Assembly: GCF_010548275.1 (NCBI RefSeq)
Contig: NZ_JAAGLT010000017.1
Coordinates: forward strand, 124,001-188,000
Reading direction: 5' to 3'
DNA from: Streptomyces sp. SID12488
Lineage (GTDB): Bacteria > Actinomycetota > Actinomycetes > Streptomycetales > Streptomycetaceae
Length of the DNA stretch: 64,000 bases
Below are positions 17,503 to 26,574 of the stretch, piece by piece. Within the stretch, counting starts at the first letter, position 1. Every line of letters starts with the position of its first letter. The notes below the pieces were generated by a model, which worked only from the letters and a program-made list of their open reading frames with translations, was not told the origin of the DNA and made no database searches. The position numbers and the translations under genes were made by a program.

Positions 17503-20500
17503 TCAGCGTCGTCGTACGAGCGTGATCCGGTACGTCGTCGTCCGCGTCCCGTCCTCACCGGTCACCGTGACGACGGCCTCCGTCCGGCCGTGCTCGTGGA
17601 CCTTCTCGACCGTGACGTCCGCATAGGGGTCGCGAGCCGTCGCCGTGACCTCGGCCCGCGCCGGATCGCCGGTCGCCACCCGGTAGTCGGTCGTCCCTGG
17701 TTCGAAGGTCGCGACCGGTACACCGGCCACCTCGATCGACGCGGCGGCCGAATCCGAGGCGACACCGGGCGACTTGGCGTACACCTCGAGCTCGCTCATG
17801 GTGATGTAGCCGCCCTGACGTGCCGTCATGACCACCCGCACCCCGGCAGCGGGCCCCGCCGTCAGCGGTACGTCGATCACCGGCGCGCCCTCGGTCCCGA
17901 CCGGCACGGTGCCGCTCGCGTCGGTCCAGGTGTCGCTGCCGGCCGCCCGCACCTGCACCTTGAGGCCCGCGGGGAAGGACGCGCTGGACCCGTCCCGGTA
18001 GAAGCGCGCGACGATCCTGCTCAGGTCGCGGGCCTTCGGCAGCGTGTACGTGATGGTGTCGGAGGCGTTCTTGGTGTTCCCCGACTTCCAGTTCGACCAT
18101 GCCTTCTCGGTCAGGTCACCGTTGCGCAGCTTCTCCGCGGAGTACCCGCTCTCGGTGAACGTGGCGGCAACGGAGACGTCCGAGTCGGGCGCGATGTTGG
18201 TCGCCACCGGTTCCGTGACCTGGACGCGTACGGTCGCGTCGGTCGTACCGCCGCCGACGATCCGGGCGACACCGTGCAGGGACACGGTCCCGGTCGCGCC
18301 GAACGCCCCCTCGGGCGCCGGGGCCCAGGTGACCGGAAGGTCGGTCCGGCCTCCGTGCGCGCCGACGCCGACGACCGTGGCGGGCAACTCCGGCTGCCCG
18401 CCCACGTAGGTCTTGGCACGGCCGGACAGGGTCGAGGCGATCGTGTCGACGGTGACGACCGCCTTCGCGGGGATCGTGCGCCCGAGAGCGTCGGTCGCCT
18501 CACCCCTGACCCGCACGGTCCCGGCCTTGCGCCAGGCGCGGTCCGACGGCAGGTCCCACACCACGGGCAGCGAGCCCCGGGCACCGTCCGGGAACACCGG
18601 CGTCACCGTTGTCGGCAGCTCGGGCCGCAGACCGGGGACGGTGAACGTCGTCGCGGGCCGGGTGCGCAACACCGTCTCGTCGGGCACGGCCCAGCGCTGG
18701 TTCGCCGCCGAAGTCGGGGTGTACGTGGACACCTTGGCGCCGTCCGTGGAGGACTGCCCGGTGACGTCGAGCAGGCGGCCCGTGGCGGCGTTCACGAACG
18801 TCCAGGAGCCGTCGCCGGTCGTCGACAGGATCCACTGGGCGCCGCCGTCGGGCTCACCGTTCGCCGGGTCCGGGGTTTCCAGGACGGCCACGTTGTCGCG
18901 TACGGCGAGTTGTTTCCCGGTGGTGGCGCTGGTGAGGGCGTAGCGTTCGCGGTTCTCGCTGCCAGGGGTCAACTGCCGTACGGACCAGAGCTGTTGCGGG
19001 TTGGCGGCGTCGGTCGTGCGGATGACGACGCCGGTGCCGTCGTCCGAGGGGGCCAACGATTTGCCGCTCTGGGCGCCCTGGAGCCGGTAGACGTGCCCGG
19101 GCTGGACGAGGGCGGCGTCGTTCGCCACGCCGCTGACACCCTCGATCAGGAAGGTCGTCACCGACTTCGCGGGGACGGTGAGCGTCGCCGACCGGTCGGT
19201 CACCCGGACCGAGGTACCCCGCACCAGCGCGCCGTCGGCACTCGTCACCACGGGCGTGACGGAGGCCTTTCGTGAGACCTTGCCGAAGCGCGAGAGGTCG
19301 AGAGTCACGGAACGCGCGGCCGTACCGCTGTTCACGTGCACCGCCGTCGCGGCCCGCCCGGACGCCTTCACGGCGGCGACGGTGGACGCGTCGTCGGTCT
19401 TCACGAAGTGGTCGCCGGGCCGGATGTAGTGCGTGAAGTTCCGGATGGTGTGGAACTTGGAGTTGGTCTTGATCGGGCAGGTCTCCAGGGTGTCCGCAGC
19501 CGTGCAGTTGAACGGGATGTGGATGCTGCCCCAGTTCTTGCCGGCCGCCGCCTGCGGGATCGAGTCCTCGATCGGCTGCCAGAACACCCAGGCGGAGGGC
19601 TCCAGTTCACGCATGTCGTCGACCATGCGGGTGGCGATGCCGAGCCCCGGATCCATGCTCGTGAAGTCGCTGCCGGTGCCCCAGTTGCCCTCGACCTCGC
19701 TCATCCACAGCTTCTTGTCGGCGCCCTTGGCGATGTCCCGGGCGCTGGTGCGCATTCCGGTGCCGTAGGTGTGCACGTTGAGCTGGTCGACGGCGGCCCG
19801 GGCCTCGGTGCTGTAGGCGTTCCAGTTCTGGGTGAAGATGCTCGGGTTGGTCTCGTCCATCGCGGAGACCGTCGCGTCGGTCTTCGCTCCGGCAAGTGCC
19901 TTGTCCAGGGCCAGAACGACCTTCTGCTGGAGTGCCGGTCCGGCGTGCGCGCCTTCCTGACGGCCGCCCGTGGGCTGACCGTCGGCGCCCAACTGGGTAC
20001 CCCAGTAGTTGGTGTTGGGCTCGTTCAGCGGATCGATGGTGTCGAACCTGATGCCGTGCCGCTTCTCCATCTCCTCGGTCACCCGCACCAGATAGGCGGC
20101 GAACTCGTCGACACGGTCCGCCCGGATCTGGTCCGTGTTCGAGTCGAAGCCCCCGGAGACGTACCCGCTGACCGTCTGGAACCAGGGCGGCGAGTTGCTG
20201 AACGCCTCCCAGGTGGTCACCTTGTCCTTGACCTGGTCCACCCACCAGCGCTGGTTCGCGTCGGCGTCCCAGTTCCAGTCGTCCGGGTTGTTCGGGTCCC
20301 ACCAGTCCATGTCCTTCTGGGTGGTGCCCTCGGGGGCCTTCCAGAAGCCCTCCATGGTCGCGCCGGCCTTCATGTAGTCCGTGCGGACGTCCGGGGCGTT
20401 GCCGCCGCCGATGTTGTAGCGCGCGATGTTGAGATCGAGCCCGTCCTCACCGAACAGCATGTCCACGAGCCGTCTTCGGACGGGCTCCGGATAGCCGCCC

Positions 20501-20706
20501 GTCGCGTTGGCGAACCAGACGAGGCTCGTCCCCCAGCCCTCGAACTCCTGCTGCTGGTACGACGGATCGATCCGCACGTTGACCGTGCTCTGCGCCGCCG
20601 CCTCCGCGCTCGTCGCGGGCTGTGCGACCAGGAGACCCGCGCCGAGTACCAGGGGGACCGCCGAGGCCAGGGCCCGGACGATGCGATGGCTGTGCCGAAG
20701 GGACAC
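17503..20706 (-). CDS. secreted multidomain GH30 enzyme, probable endo-beta-1,6-galactanase
   Basis: 1067 residues from the GTG at 20706 (AAGGGAG site; the frame is open further up but without a signal). After the signal peptide (VPLVLGAGLLVAQPATSAEA), the GH30 barrel begins at EFEGWGTSLVWFANATGGYP. Catalytic residues are acid/base Glu229 in DPLNEPN and nucleophile Glu337 in WMSEVEG. Then come a ricin-type trefoil (residues about 540-680), two Ig-like modules (near PELPTTVTPVFPDG and PELPATVVGVG), a discoidin-like domain and a C-terminal cadherin-like sandwich. The opening motif resembles fungal and Streptomyces beta-1,6-galactanases acting on arabinogalactan side chains. Fit with the arabinofuranosidases nearby is good, but specificity is inferred. 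Confidence 0.85.
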   Translation of the reverse strand: MSLRHSHRIVRALASAVPLVLGAGLLVAQPATSAEAAAQSTVNVRIDPSYQQQEFEGWGTSLVWFANATGGYPEPVRRRLVDMLFGEDGLDLNIARYNIGGGNAPDVRTDYMKAGATMEGFWKAPEGTTQKDMDWWDPNNPDDWNWDADANQRWWVDQVKDKVTTWEAFSNSPPWFQTVSGYVSGGFDSNTDQIRADRVDEFAAYLVRVTEEMEKRHGIRFDTIDPLNEPNTNYWGTQLGADGQPTGGRQEGAHAGPALQQKVVLALDKALAGAKTDATVSAMDETNPSIFTQNWNAYSTEARAAVDQLNVHTYGTGMRTSARDIAKGADKKLWMSEVEGNWGTGSDFTSMDPGLGIATRMVDDMRELEPSAWVFWQPIEDSIPQAAAGKNWGSIHIPFNCTAADTLETCPIKTNSKFHTIRNFTHYIRPGDHFVKTDDASTVAAVKASGRAATAVHVNSGTAARSVTLDLSRFGKVSRKASVTPVVTSADGALVRGTSVRVTDRSATLTVPAKSVTTFLIEGVSGVANDAALVQPGHVYRLQGAQSGKSLAPSDDGTGVVIRTTDAANPQQLWSVRQLTPGSENRERYALTSATTGKQLAVRDNVAVLETPDPANGEPDGGAQWILSTTGDGSWTFVNAATGRLLDVTGQSSTDGAKVSTYTPTSAANQRWAVPDETVLRTRPATTFTVPGLRPELPTTVTPVFPDGARGSLPVVWDLPSDRAWRKAGTVRVRGEATDALGRTIPAKAVVTVDTIASTLSGRAKTYVGGQPELPATVVGVGAHGGRTDLPVTWAPAPEGAFGATGTVSLHGVARIVGGGTTDATVRVQVTEPVATNIAPDSDVSVAATFTESGYSAEKLRNGDLTEKAWSNWKSGNTKNASDTITYTLPKARDLSRIVARFYRDGSSASFPAGLKVQVRAAGSDTWTDASGTVPVGTEGAPVIDVPLTAGPAAGVRVVMTARQGGYITMSELEVYAKSPGVASDSAAASIEVAGVPVATFEPGTTDYRVATGDPARAEVTATARDPYADVTVEKVHEHGRTEAVVTVTGEDGTRTTTYRITLVRRR

Positions 20707-20884
20707 GGCACTCCCTTCCACAACAAGGAGGCGAACAGAACCGAACAGAAGGAGTCGCACTGACGGCATGCTTGATGACAAAAATGAACACGTCAAGATG
20801 GCGGGCAAGGTCCGTTGTGGCGGCGGCACTTGGCGCAGTTCATTGACGCGCCCGAAACATCTGGCTAGCCTCCCGGCAACCTGG

Positions 20885-20896
20885 GAAAGCGCTTTC
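20885..20896. promoter_or_regulatory. candidate LacI-family operator between the GH30 gene and the HExxH gene
   Basis: GAAAGCGCTTTC, a perfect 12-bp palindrome with the central CG typical of LacI-family operators. It lies 179 bases upstream of the GH30 start and 53 bases upstream of the divergent gene, so it could control both. Confidence 0.6.
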
Positions 20897-20948
20897 AGGA
20901 CGCCGTCGTCCCCCCAATGCGACGGCTCATCCCCCCACAGGAGCCCCC

Positions 20949-21563
20949 ATGAGTTCACAACGAGTTTCCTGGCGCGGCAAAGCAGTCGTGGCCGCCCTGG
21001 CAGCCGCGATGCTGGCAGGACCTGGCATCGCGCAAGCAGCCCCGCAGACCGCCCCCGTGGCCGGTGAGAGTGCCGCGGCGGCCACCATCACCTGGTCCCT
21101 GGTCCGGGCGAGCAACCCCACGACGGACCAGCAGAGCGCATACAACCTCATCACCACGGCCATGAACGCCGCCGTGACCCGCTACAACAATCTCAGCGAC
21201 CTCGGGAAGACCATCACCGTCCGCTACGAGCCCGGAGTGCCCACCGCCGACGGCAGCCTCAACGGGACCATCCGCTTCGGCAGCAACCGCAGCTACATGA
21301 CCGAGCGGACCGCTCTGCACGAGATCGCCCACACCATAGGCGTGGGCACCAGCTCGGGCTGGTCCTCGCTGGGCGGCAGTGGCACCTGGACCGGCGCGCA
21401 AGCCACGGCGCTGGTAAGGCAGTTCGACGGCTCCGGCGCCAAACTGTCCACCGGCGGCGGTCACTTCTGGCCCTACGGCCTGAACTACGAGAACGAGTGG
21501 TCCGGCACCGCGGCCGATCGCCACGTCCGGATCGTCGCCGCCATGAAGAACGACGGGCTGTAG
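20949..21563 (+). CDS. secreted protein with HExxH zinc-protease motif
   Basis: 204 residues with a signal peptide (AVVAALAAAMLAGPGIAQAA). The mature part contains TALHEIAHTIGVG, a zinc-binding HExxHxxG motif, but without the third histidine or aspartate that metzincins carry three residues later. A C-terminal GGGHFWPYGLNYENEW may supply other ligands. A secreted metallopeptidase is the simplest reading; I do not recognise a named family, and a non-enzymatic remnant cannot be excluded. It starts with ATG after an AGGAG site and shares the operator region with the GH30 gene. Confidence 0.6.
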   Translation: MSSQRVSWRGKAVVAALAAAMLAGPGIAQAAPQTAPVAGESAAAATITWSLVRASNPTTDQQSAYNLITTAMNAAVTRYNNLSDLGKTITVRYEPGVPTADGSLNGTIRFGSNRSYMTERTALHEIAHTIGVGTSSGWSSLGGSGTWTGAQATALVRQFDGSGAKLSTGGGHFWPYGLNYENEWSGTAADRHVRIVAAMKNDGL

Positions 21564-21670
21564 GCAAGAGGAGAAGGCTGGTTGGTGCCTGATGACAAAG
21601 GCGCCACCGGGGGCTGCGTTCTTGTGAGCACCGCCTGATCGCGTGGTCCGCGCGGTCCTACGGTCGCGCT

Positions 21671-23407
21671 ATGAATACGAGTCGCAGCAGAGTGAAGTCC
21701 GTCAAGAGGGTGAGCGGCACCGCGCTGGCGGTGCTGCTGACCACCGGGACGCTCACCGTGGTGGCCCCGGAGGCGCACGGCGAGAGCACGCGCACAGAGG
21801 CCCCCGTGGCTTCGTCGGGCACAGTGGCGGTCGCCGGGGTGACCGAGACGGTCGTCCGGGTGAAGGCACCACTGCCGGTGTCCTTCGGGGCCCGGCCGGC
21901 GGCGTGCGACTGGCTGTCGTACCTGCGCTACCGCTCCTCCGACGGGCCCGCGGAATCGGCCGGCGCCGACCGGATCCTCGTCGCCCAGCCGGGCATCCTG
22001 GAGGGCGCCGGGGCCTTCGACAGCGTCGCCCGCAACACCGTGGCACGCGCCGCCGAACGTGGCCTGCACATCGAGTTCTGGGCCCTGGACCGGCGCTCCA
22101 ACTGCATGGAGGACCACACCGGCATCGACTCCGGCGACCAGCACGCGGCCGTCGACTACTACTACCGGGGCAAGCAGGTCGCGGGCCGTACGTTCGCCGG
22201 GTTCGTCGGCAACGACAAGCTCGGGTGGATGGCGAAGCTCGGCATCGAGCAGACCGTCCGCGATCAATACACCCTGCTCACCGCCGAGTTGCCCGACCAG
22301 GGGCTGCGCGAGCGGAAGGTGCTGTGCGGCGGGCACTCCCTGGGCGGTGTGATCACCGGGTACTTCGCGGTCGCCGACTTCGACGGCAACCCCGCCACCA
22401 CCGCCGACGCCGGACACCGCCAGTGCGCGGGCTACTTCGCCCTCGACACCACCGTCTCCACCTCGCTCGCCGACCTGAGCGGCAGCATCCCGGACGACAC
22501 CAACCTGCCCGACATCGGCCTCGGTTACGGCGTCGTGCAGGCCGGGCTCGACAGCGGACTGCTGCCGCGCTCACTGTCCGCGCCGGTCCTGCTCAACGCC
22601 GAGACGATGACCCTGCTGGCCATCGCGGGTGTCGGCGCGATTCAGGACCCGGACGGTGAGGCCGACCTGCCCTCCTATCTGCCCGCCAACCTCAACATCG
22701 AGGCGACGAACCGCTTTCTGTTCGCCAAGGACGCCGCCGCCTTCCTCACGGGCTCACCGGCCGTGAAGGACTTCCGGCTCACCAACGAGACAGTGCTCGG
22801 CGCGCTCCTGGACGACAACTCCGTACCGCTGGCGTTCCTGCAGAGCAGCGTGGGCTTCTTCGACGGCGGGCCGATCGTGGACAAGAGCTTCCCCGTCACC
22901 AACGGCGACGACGAGCAGCCAGGGCTGTTCGGCACCGCGTACAAGGCCATCCCGGACCGGCCGCACGGGCCGCTCTACACCTGGCGGAACTACGACCGTG
23001 TCGGCGATCCGGACGACCCCGGGTACCGATCGGCGGACGGGACGCCGTTCACCGGCGCGGGGAAGGAGGTCACCGACATCCAGGAACTGGCCCGCAGCCT
23101 CGCCGCGCAGCCGCTCGACTTCACCGAGCAGTACTTCCCGACCAAACTGGTCACCGACCTCGAACTGGCCACCTCCCCGCAGGTGAAGCGGCTCATCGTG
23201 CACCCCGACGGGCTCACCGCCAACCCGACGCTCACCGTCCTCGCGGGCGACGGACTGCTGGCGGGCCGCGTCCCCGCCGCCCTCGACCCCGTGGTCGCCG
23301 ACGGCTACCAGCACCTCGATGTGCTGACCGCCGCGCCCACGCAGAACAACGGCCGTCCGGAACCCGTCTCCACGAGCCTCACGGAGTTCGCCCGGGATCC
23401 CCGATAG
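21671..23407 (+). CDS. secreted alpha/beta-hydrolase (lipase/esterase-like)
   Basis: 578 residues. A signal peptide (GTALAVLLTTGTLTVV, cleavage near AHG) precedes an alpha/beta-hydrolase fold with the nucleophile elbow GGHSLGGVITG and an earlier ILVAQPGILEGAG strand/oxyanion region. A long cap or insertion follows the serine (residues about 260-480). A C-terminal DGLLAGRVPAALDPV and DGYQHLDVLTA may carry the acid and the catalytic histidine. The substrate is unknown. No clear ribosome-binding site precedes ATG 21671, but the signal peptide supports this start. It ends before a strong hairpin shared with the convergent cutinase gene. Confidence 0.7.
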   Translation: MNTSRSRVKSVKRVSGTALAVLLTTGTLTVVAPEAHGESTRTEAPVASSGTVAVAGVTETVVRVKAPLPVSFGARPAACDWLSYLRYRSSDGPAESAGADRILVAQPGILEGAGAFDSVARNTVARAAERGLHIEFWALDRRSNCMEDHTGIDSGDQHAAVDYYYRGKQVAGRTFAGFVGNDKLGWMAKLGIEQTVRDQYTLLTAELPDQGLRERKVLCGGHSLGGVITGYFAVADFDGNPATTADAGHRQCAGYFALDTTVSTSLADLSGSIPDDTNLPDIGLGYGVVQAGLDSGLLPRSLSAPVLLNAETMTLLAIAGVGAIQDPDGEADLPSYLPANLNIEATNRFLFAKDAAAFLTGSPAVKDFRLTNETVLGALLDDNSVPLAFLQSSVGFFDGGPIVDKSFPVTNGDDEQPGLFGTAYKAIPDRPHGPLYTWRNYDRVGDPDDPGYRSADGTPFTGAGKEVTDIQELARSLAAQPLDFTEQYFPTKLVTDLELATSPQVKRLIVHPDGLTANPTLTVLAGDGLLAGRVPAALDPVVADGYQHLDVLTAAPTQNNGRPEPVSTSLTEFARDPR

Positions 23408-23432
23408 CCACCCGAACTTCCTCCCATGGAAG

Positions 23433-23464
23433 AAGGGCCCGGGAGAATTTTCTCCCGGGCCCTT
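23433..23464. terminator. bidirectional terminator between hydrolase and cutinase genes
   Basis: A perfect 14-bp GC-rich stem (23433-23446 with 23451-23464) with a 4-nt loop, flanked by A- and T-rich ends, between two convergent stops. Confidence 0.85.
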
Positions 23465-23515
23465 TCCCGTACGAGTTTCCGTACGACGTGCCGTACGGCT
23501 GCGGGTTCGGACGGC

Positions 23516-24169
23516 TCAGACCTTGCCCGCCGCGAAGTCGGCCGCCGCGCCGGCGTTCGCCGTGTAGCCGAGGTGGGCCAGCACGTCGCCCCCGCCGTTC
23601 TCACAGATGGGGTCGCCCTTGGCGCAGAAGTCGATGGTGCGGCTCTGGTAGGTGCCGGTGACGCTCTTGCCGATGGCCCGGATCGGATTGCCGAACAGCA
23701 GCACCGCGGCGACCTTCCCTTCCAACGCGGCGGGAATGGTGGCCACGATCGGGCTGCCGACCACCGCGCCGGCACTGCTGATTCCGATGGAGTTGTCGAC
23801 GACGTTCGCGCCCTGCGAATAGCCGACCAGAATGAAACGCTGGTTCGGGCACGATGTCGCCTGGCTCCTGACGTGGTTCACCAGATCCGAGTTGCCCTGC
23901 GCGGCCGATGTGAGGGAAAGGTCCGCGGGGTAGTTCACCTTGTAGCTGGACAGGCTTTTTCCCGTCAGTTTCCGTTGGAGGGAGGAATACACCGGGTCGC
24001 CGACGATCGCGCCGAGAGTGCCCGGCTCGAACGTGCCGCGAGCTGCGACGACGTCGATGTCGGTACAGGCGGCGGCAGGTGCGGCGGCGGTGGCGGCGGG
24101 CGCCGAGAGCGTGCTTAGTCCGGCTCCGCCGACGAGTGCGAGCGCGGCGATACAGAAGCGGATACGCAT
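23516..24169 (-). CDS. secreted cutinase-family esterase
   Basis: 217 residues with a signal peptide (CIAALALVGGAGLSTLSAPA). The mature enzyme has the cutinase features: ACTDIDVVAARGTFEPG at the start, the nucleophile in VGYSQGANVV, the acid in CAKGDPICENGG between two cysteines, and the histidine in VLAHLGYTANAG. Family members hydrolyse cutin, short esters or phospholipids. In mycobacteria a cutinase-like protein (Rv3802c) sits inside the fadD32-pks13-accD4 locus. Here the gene lies two genes downstream of a similar cassette, which is why its presence deserves attention. It is transcribed in the same direction as that cassette, but a separate promoter is likely. Confidence 0.9.
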   Translation of the reverse strand: MRIRFCIAALALVGGAGLSTLSAPAATAAAPAAACTDIDVVAARGTFEPGTLGAIVGDPVYSSLQRKLTGKSLSSYKVNYPADLSLTSAAQGNSDLVNHVRSQATSCPNQRFILVGYSQGANVVDNSIGISSAGAVVGSPIVATIPAALEGKVAAVLLFGNPIRAIGKSVTGTYQSRTIDFCAKGDPICENGGGDVLAHLGYTANAGAAADFAAGKV

Positions 24170-24252
24170 GGGGGGATCCTTTGAGGGTCGGGCGCGGTCA
24201 AGCGCCTATGAGAAAGGACATCCCGAACGTATTCGTGTTGCCGCACTGAGGG

Positions 24253-25491
24253 TTATGGACGGGAATTCAGGAATTCCTCGTTTTTTTGTGCCGACGTGAG
24301 TGCCAGGATCAGATCCAGCCGGTTGGCCGGGTCGTGCAGGGCGGCCTCGCCGAACACCTTCTCCAGCTGGCGCAGGCGATAGCGCACCGTCTGCGGGTGG
24401 ATGTGCAGCCGGGCGGCGACATCGGGCACGTTGCTGCCGGTGAGCAGCCAGGCGAGCAGCGTCTCCGCGAGCCTCCCGCGCTGCTGCTCCGAGACCGTGT
24501 CGAGGGGGGCGAGAGCGCGCACCCGGAGCAGGTCGAGCATGGGTTCGTCGCTGTGCAGCAGCAGGGTCGACAGATGGTCGGCGCAGCGCACCACCCCCTG
24601 CCGGGGGAGTATCCCGCGCCCCATCAGCCCGAGGGCCCGGGTGGCCCAGCGCAGTGACCTGGCGGCCTCGGTGAGCGGAACCGTCGGCCCGATCGCCGCC
24701 GGCCGCCCCCGCAGCGCGAGCGTGAACGCCCGGCCGCCGAAGCCACCCGAGCCGTCCGGGTCGGGCACCAGCATCCGGGGCGGCCGGGACTCCATGTCCA
24801 CCAGCGCCCCCGCCGCCGCCAACGGCCGCTCCTCCTCCCGCTGGTCCGGCGAGGCCGCGAGGACGACGACCGCGACGTACGGCGGTACGGTCCACCGGGC
24901 GCCGTGCGCCATGTCCCGCACCGCCTCCGGGGACAGCGGCCCCTCGCCCAGCAACAGGCCGAGCAGCCGCCCTCGACGCCGCTCCAGCTCGTCCGTGCTG
25001 CGCGACTGCCCCTCCGCGTAACCGGCAGCCGCGGCCTCGGCGACCTCGTGCACGGTCCGGAACGCCAGCCCGGCGAGCCCGGCCATGACCGCGGAGTCCA
25101 GCCCGAGTTCCTCCGTCGTACGGCCCAGCAGCCGCCAGGCGTGCATGCCCCCGACCCGCAGCGCGGACTGCAGGGTTTCCAGGCTGTGCCCCTCCAGCGC
25201 CTCACCACGCCCCAGCTCGTGGTAGATCGCGGTGATCGAGTCTCCCTGGGCACGCGGGTCGGCGATGTGATCGACGAACAGGGTGAGCGCCTGCACGACC
25301 CCCGATCTGAGGAGTGCGCGGTACCTCTCGTCGGCCGACCGGGCGGCGTACTCCGGGACCTGTGCGCGAACCTCCTCCTCCACCTCGTCGGCGACGGCCT
25401 CCAACTGGTCGCGCAGCAGTTTGGCCAGTTCGGGCGGTACGGGGGCGGCTCCGGGGCCGTCAGGTACGCCGTGCGGGACGGGGGTCGCCAC
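24253..25491 (-). CDS. PucR/CdaR-type transcriptional regulator
   Basis: 412 residues from the GTG at 25491, preceded by AAAGGAGG. The C-terminal PucR helix-turn-helix (VAARLHIHPQTVRYRLRQLE) is diagnostic. The middle holds a GGDEF-like/effector segment, and the N-terminus is a helical region (LAKLLRDQLEAVADEVEEEV). Such proteins bind DNA in response to metabolites. It lies between the cutinase gene and the antigen-85-like esterase gene, on the same strand as the Pks13-like operon, and is the only regulator near that operon. Control of the lipid genes is an inference from position. Confidence 0.85.
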   Translation of the reverse strand: MATPVPHGVPDGPGAAPVPPELAKLLRDQLEAVADEVEEEVRAQVPEYAARSADERYRALLRSGVVQALTLFVDHIADPRAQGDSITAIYHELGRGEALEGHSLETLQSALRVGGMHAWRLLGRTTEELGLDSAVMAGLAGLAFRTVHEVAEAAAAGYAEGQSRSTDELERRRGRLLGLLLGEGPLSPEAVRDMAHGARWTVPPYVAVVVLAASPDQREEERPLAAAGALVDMESRPPRMLVPDPDGSGGFGGRAFTLALRGRPAAIGPTVPLTEAARSLRWATRALGLMGRGILPRQGVVRCADHLSTLLLHSDEPMLDLLRVRALAPLDTVSEQQRGRLAETLLAWLLTGSNVPDVAARLHIHPQTVRYRLRQLEKVFGEAALHDPANRLDLILALTSAQKNEEFLNSRP

Positions 25492-25613
25492 GGAGGGCCC
25501 TCCTTTCACCCGGAGACGGCTCACCCACGGACTGGTGCCTGTGGGGTGAGGGACGAGTCCTGGGTTGGACGGGCGTCCCCTCCGTTCCGTTCCGTGCCCC
25601 GACGGTACCGACC

Positions 25614-26552
25614 TCACTCCGGCACCCCCAGCGCACGGGCGAGCATCGGCCACGACGCGCTGAACTCCCCCTTCCAGTAGGCCCAGCCGTGTCCCCCTCC
25701 CGAGTAGTAGTGGGTGGTGACCGGGACGCGGAGCAGCGCGAGCGTGTCGGTGAAGGCGTGCGCGGAGAGCCACAGGGCGCTCTCCAGCGCCTCGGGCAGC
25801 CAGTCACCGGTGCCGCCGACGACCCCGCTGCCGCTGGAGACGTACAGAGGGGTGCCGCGCAGCCCCTCGGCGCGGGACCGCGGGTTGAAGTCACGCCAGG
25901 TCAGGAGGTTCAGGAGGGGGCTGCCCCACAGGGAGCGGGGCGCCAGGTTCTCGCGGGCCACGATCGCATCCACGAGCGGGGGCACACCGGGTGCCATGGT
26001 GTCGAGGATGCCGCTGTACGAGGCCGCCGCCGCGAACAGCCCCGGATGGCGTGCCGTGTGCGCCATCGCGCCGTAGCCGCCGGTGGAGACCCCGGCGACG
26101 GCCCGGACACCGGAGGCCCGGTACTGGCGGGCGAGCAGCGCGGGGACCTCCGTGAGCTGGAAGGTCTCGTAGTCGGGGCCGCCGCGCCAGGCGGTGGGAA
26201 TGCCGGTGGGCCCCGCGTCCGGCATCGCCACGATCAGGTCCCGGCCCTCGGTGAAGGCCTCGATGTCCGTCTCCCGGGTCCAGGACGTGTAGTCGTCGTG
26301 GGCGCCGTGCAGAAGGTACAGCACGGGGTAGGTCCGTCCGGTCTGCGTGCCGAAACCCGACGGCAGGATCAGCCGTACCGGCGCGCTGCGGCCCAGGGCG
26401 GGGGACGACACGGAGACGTCCAGAGTGCGGGCGGAGAGCCGGGTCACGGCTCGGGCGGTGGCGGCTCTGCCGCCGAACAGCGCGGTCAGACCGACGGCCG
26501 TCGCGGCTTTGGTGACGGTGCGTCGGGACACTCCGGTGCTGGGATGGGCCAT
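25614..26552 (-). CDS. Tat-exported esterase of the antigen 85 / esterase D fold
   Basis: 312 residues. The N-terminus is a twin-arginine signal (SRRTVTKAATAVGLTALFGG). The alpha/beta-hydrolase body shows YPVLYLLHGAHDDYTSW, DLIVAMPDAG, the nucleophile elbow VAGVSTGGYGA and the C-terminal histidine in SGGGHGWAYWKGEF. This is the layout of antigen 85 mycolyltransferases and related secreted esterases. It begins 22 bases after the Pks13-like stop with a GAGGAG site, so it is the last gene of that operon. An acyl transferase or esterase acting on the exported product is plausible; catalytic transfer to trehalose is not shown by sequence alone. Confidence 0.82.
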   Translation of the reverse strand: MAHPSTGVSRRTVTKAATAVGLTALFGGRAATARAVTRLSARTLDVSVSSPALGRSAPVRLILPSGFGTQTGRTYPVLYLLHGAHDDYTSWTRETDIEAFTEGRDLIVAMPDAGPTGIPTAWRGGPDYETFQLTEVPALLARQYRASGVRAVAGVSTGGYGAMAHTARHPGLFAAAASYSGILDTMAPGVPPLVDAIVARENLAPRSLWGSPLLNLLTWRDFNPRSRAEGLRGTPLYVSSGSGVVGGTGDWLPEALESALWLSAHAFTDTLALLRVPVTTHYYSGGGHGWAYWKGEFSASWPMLARALGVPE

Positions 26553-26574
26553 GTCTTGCTCCTCGTCGTCCGGT

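Noticed and set aside
20707..20958. N-terminal extension of the GH30 gene
   Set aside because: It would bury the signal peptide about 85 residues inside and cover the palindromic operator.
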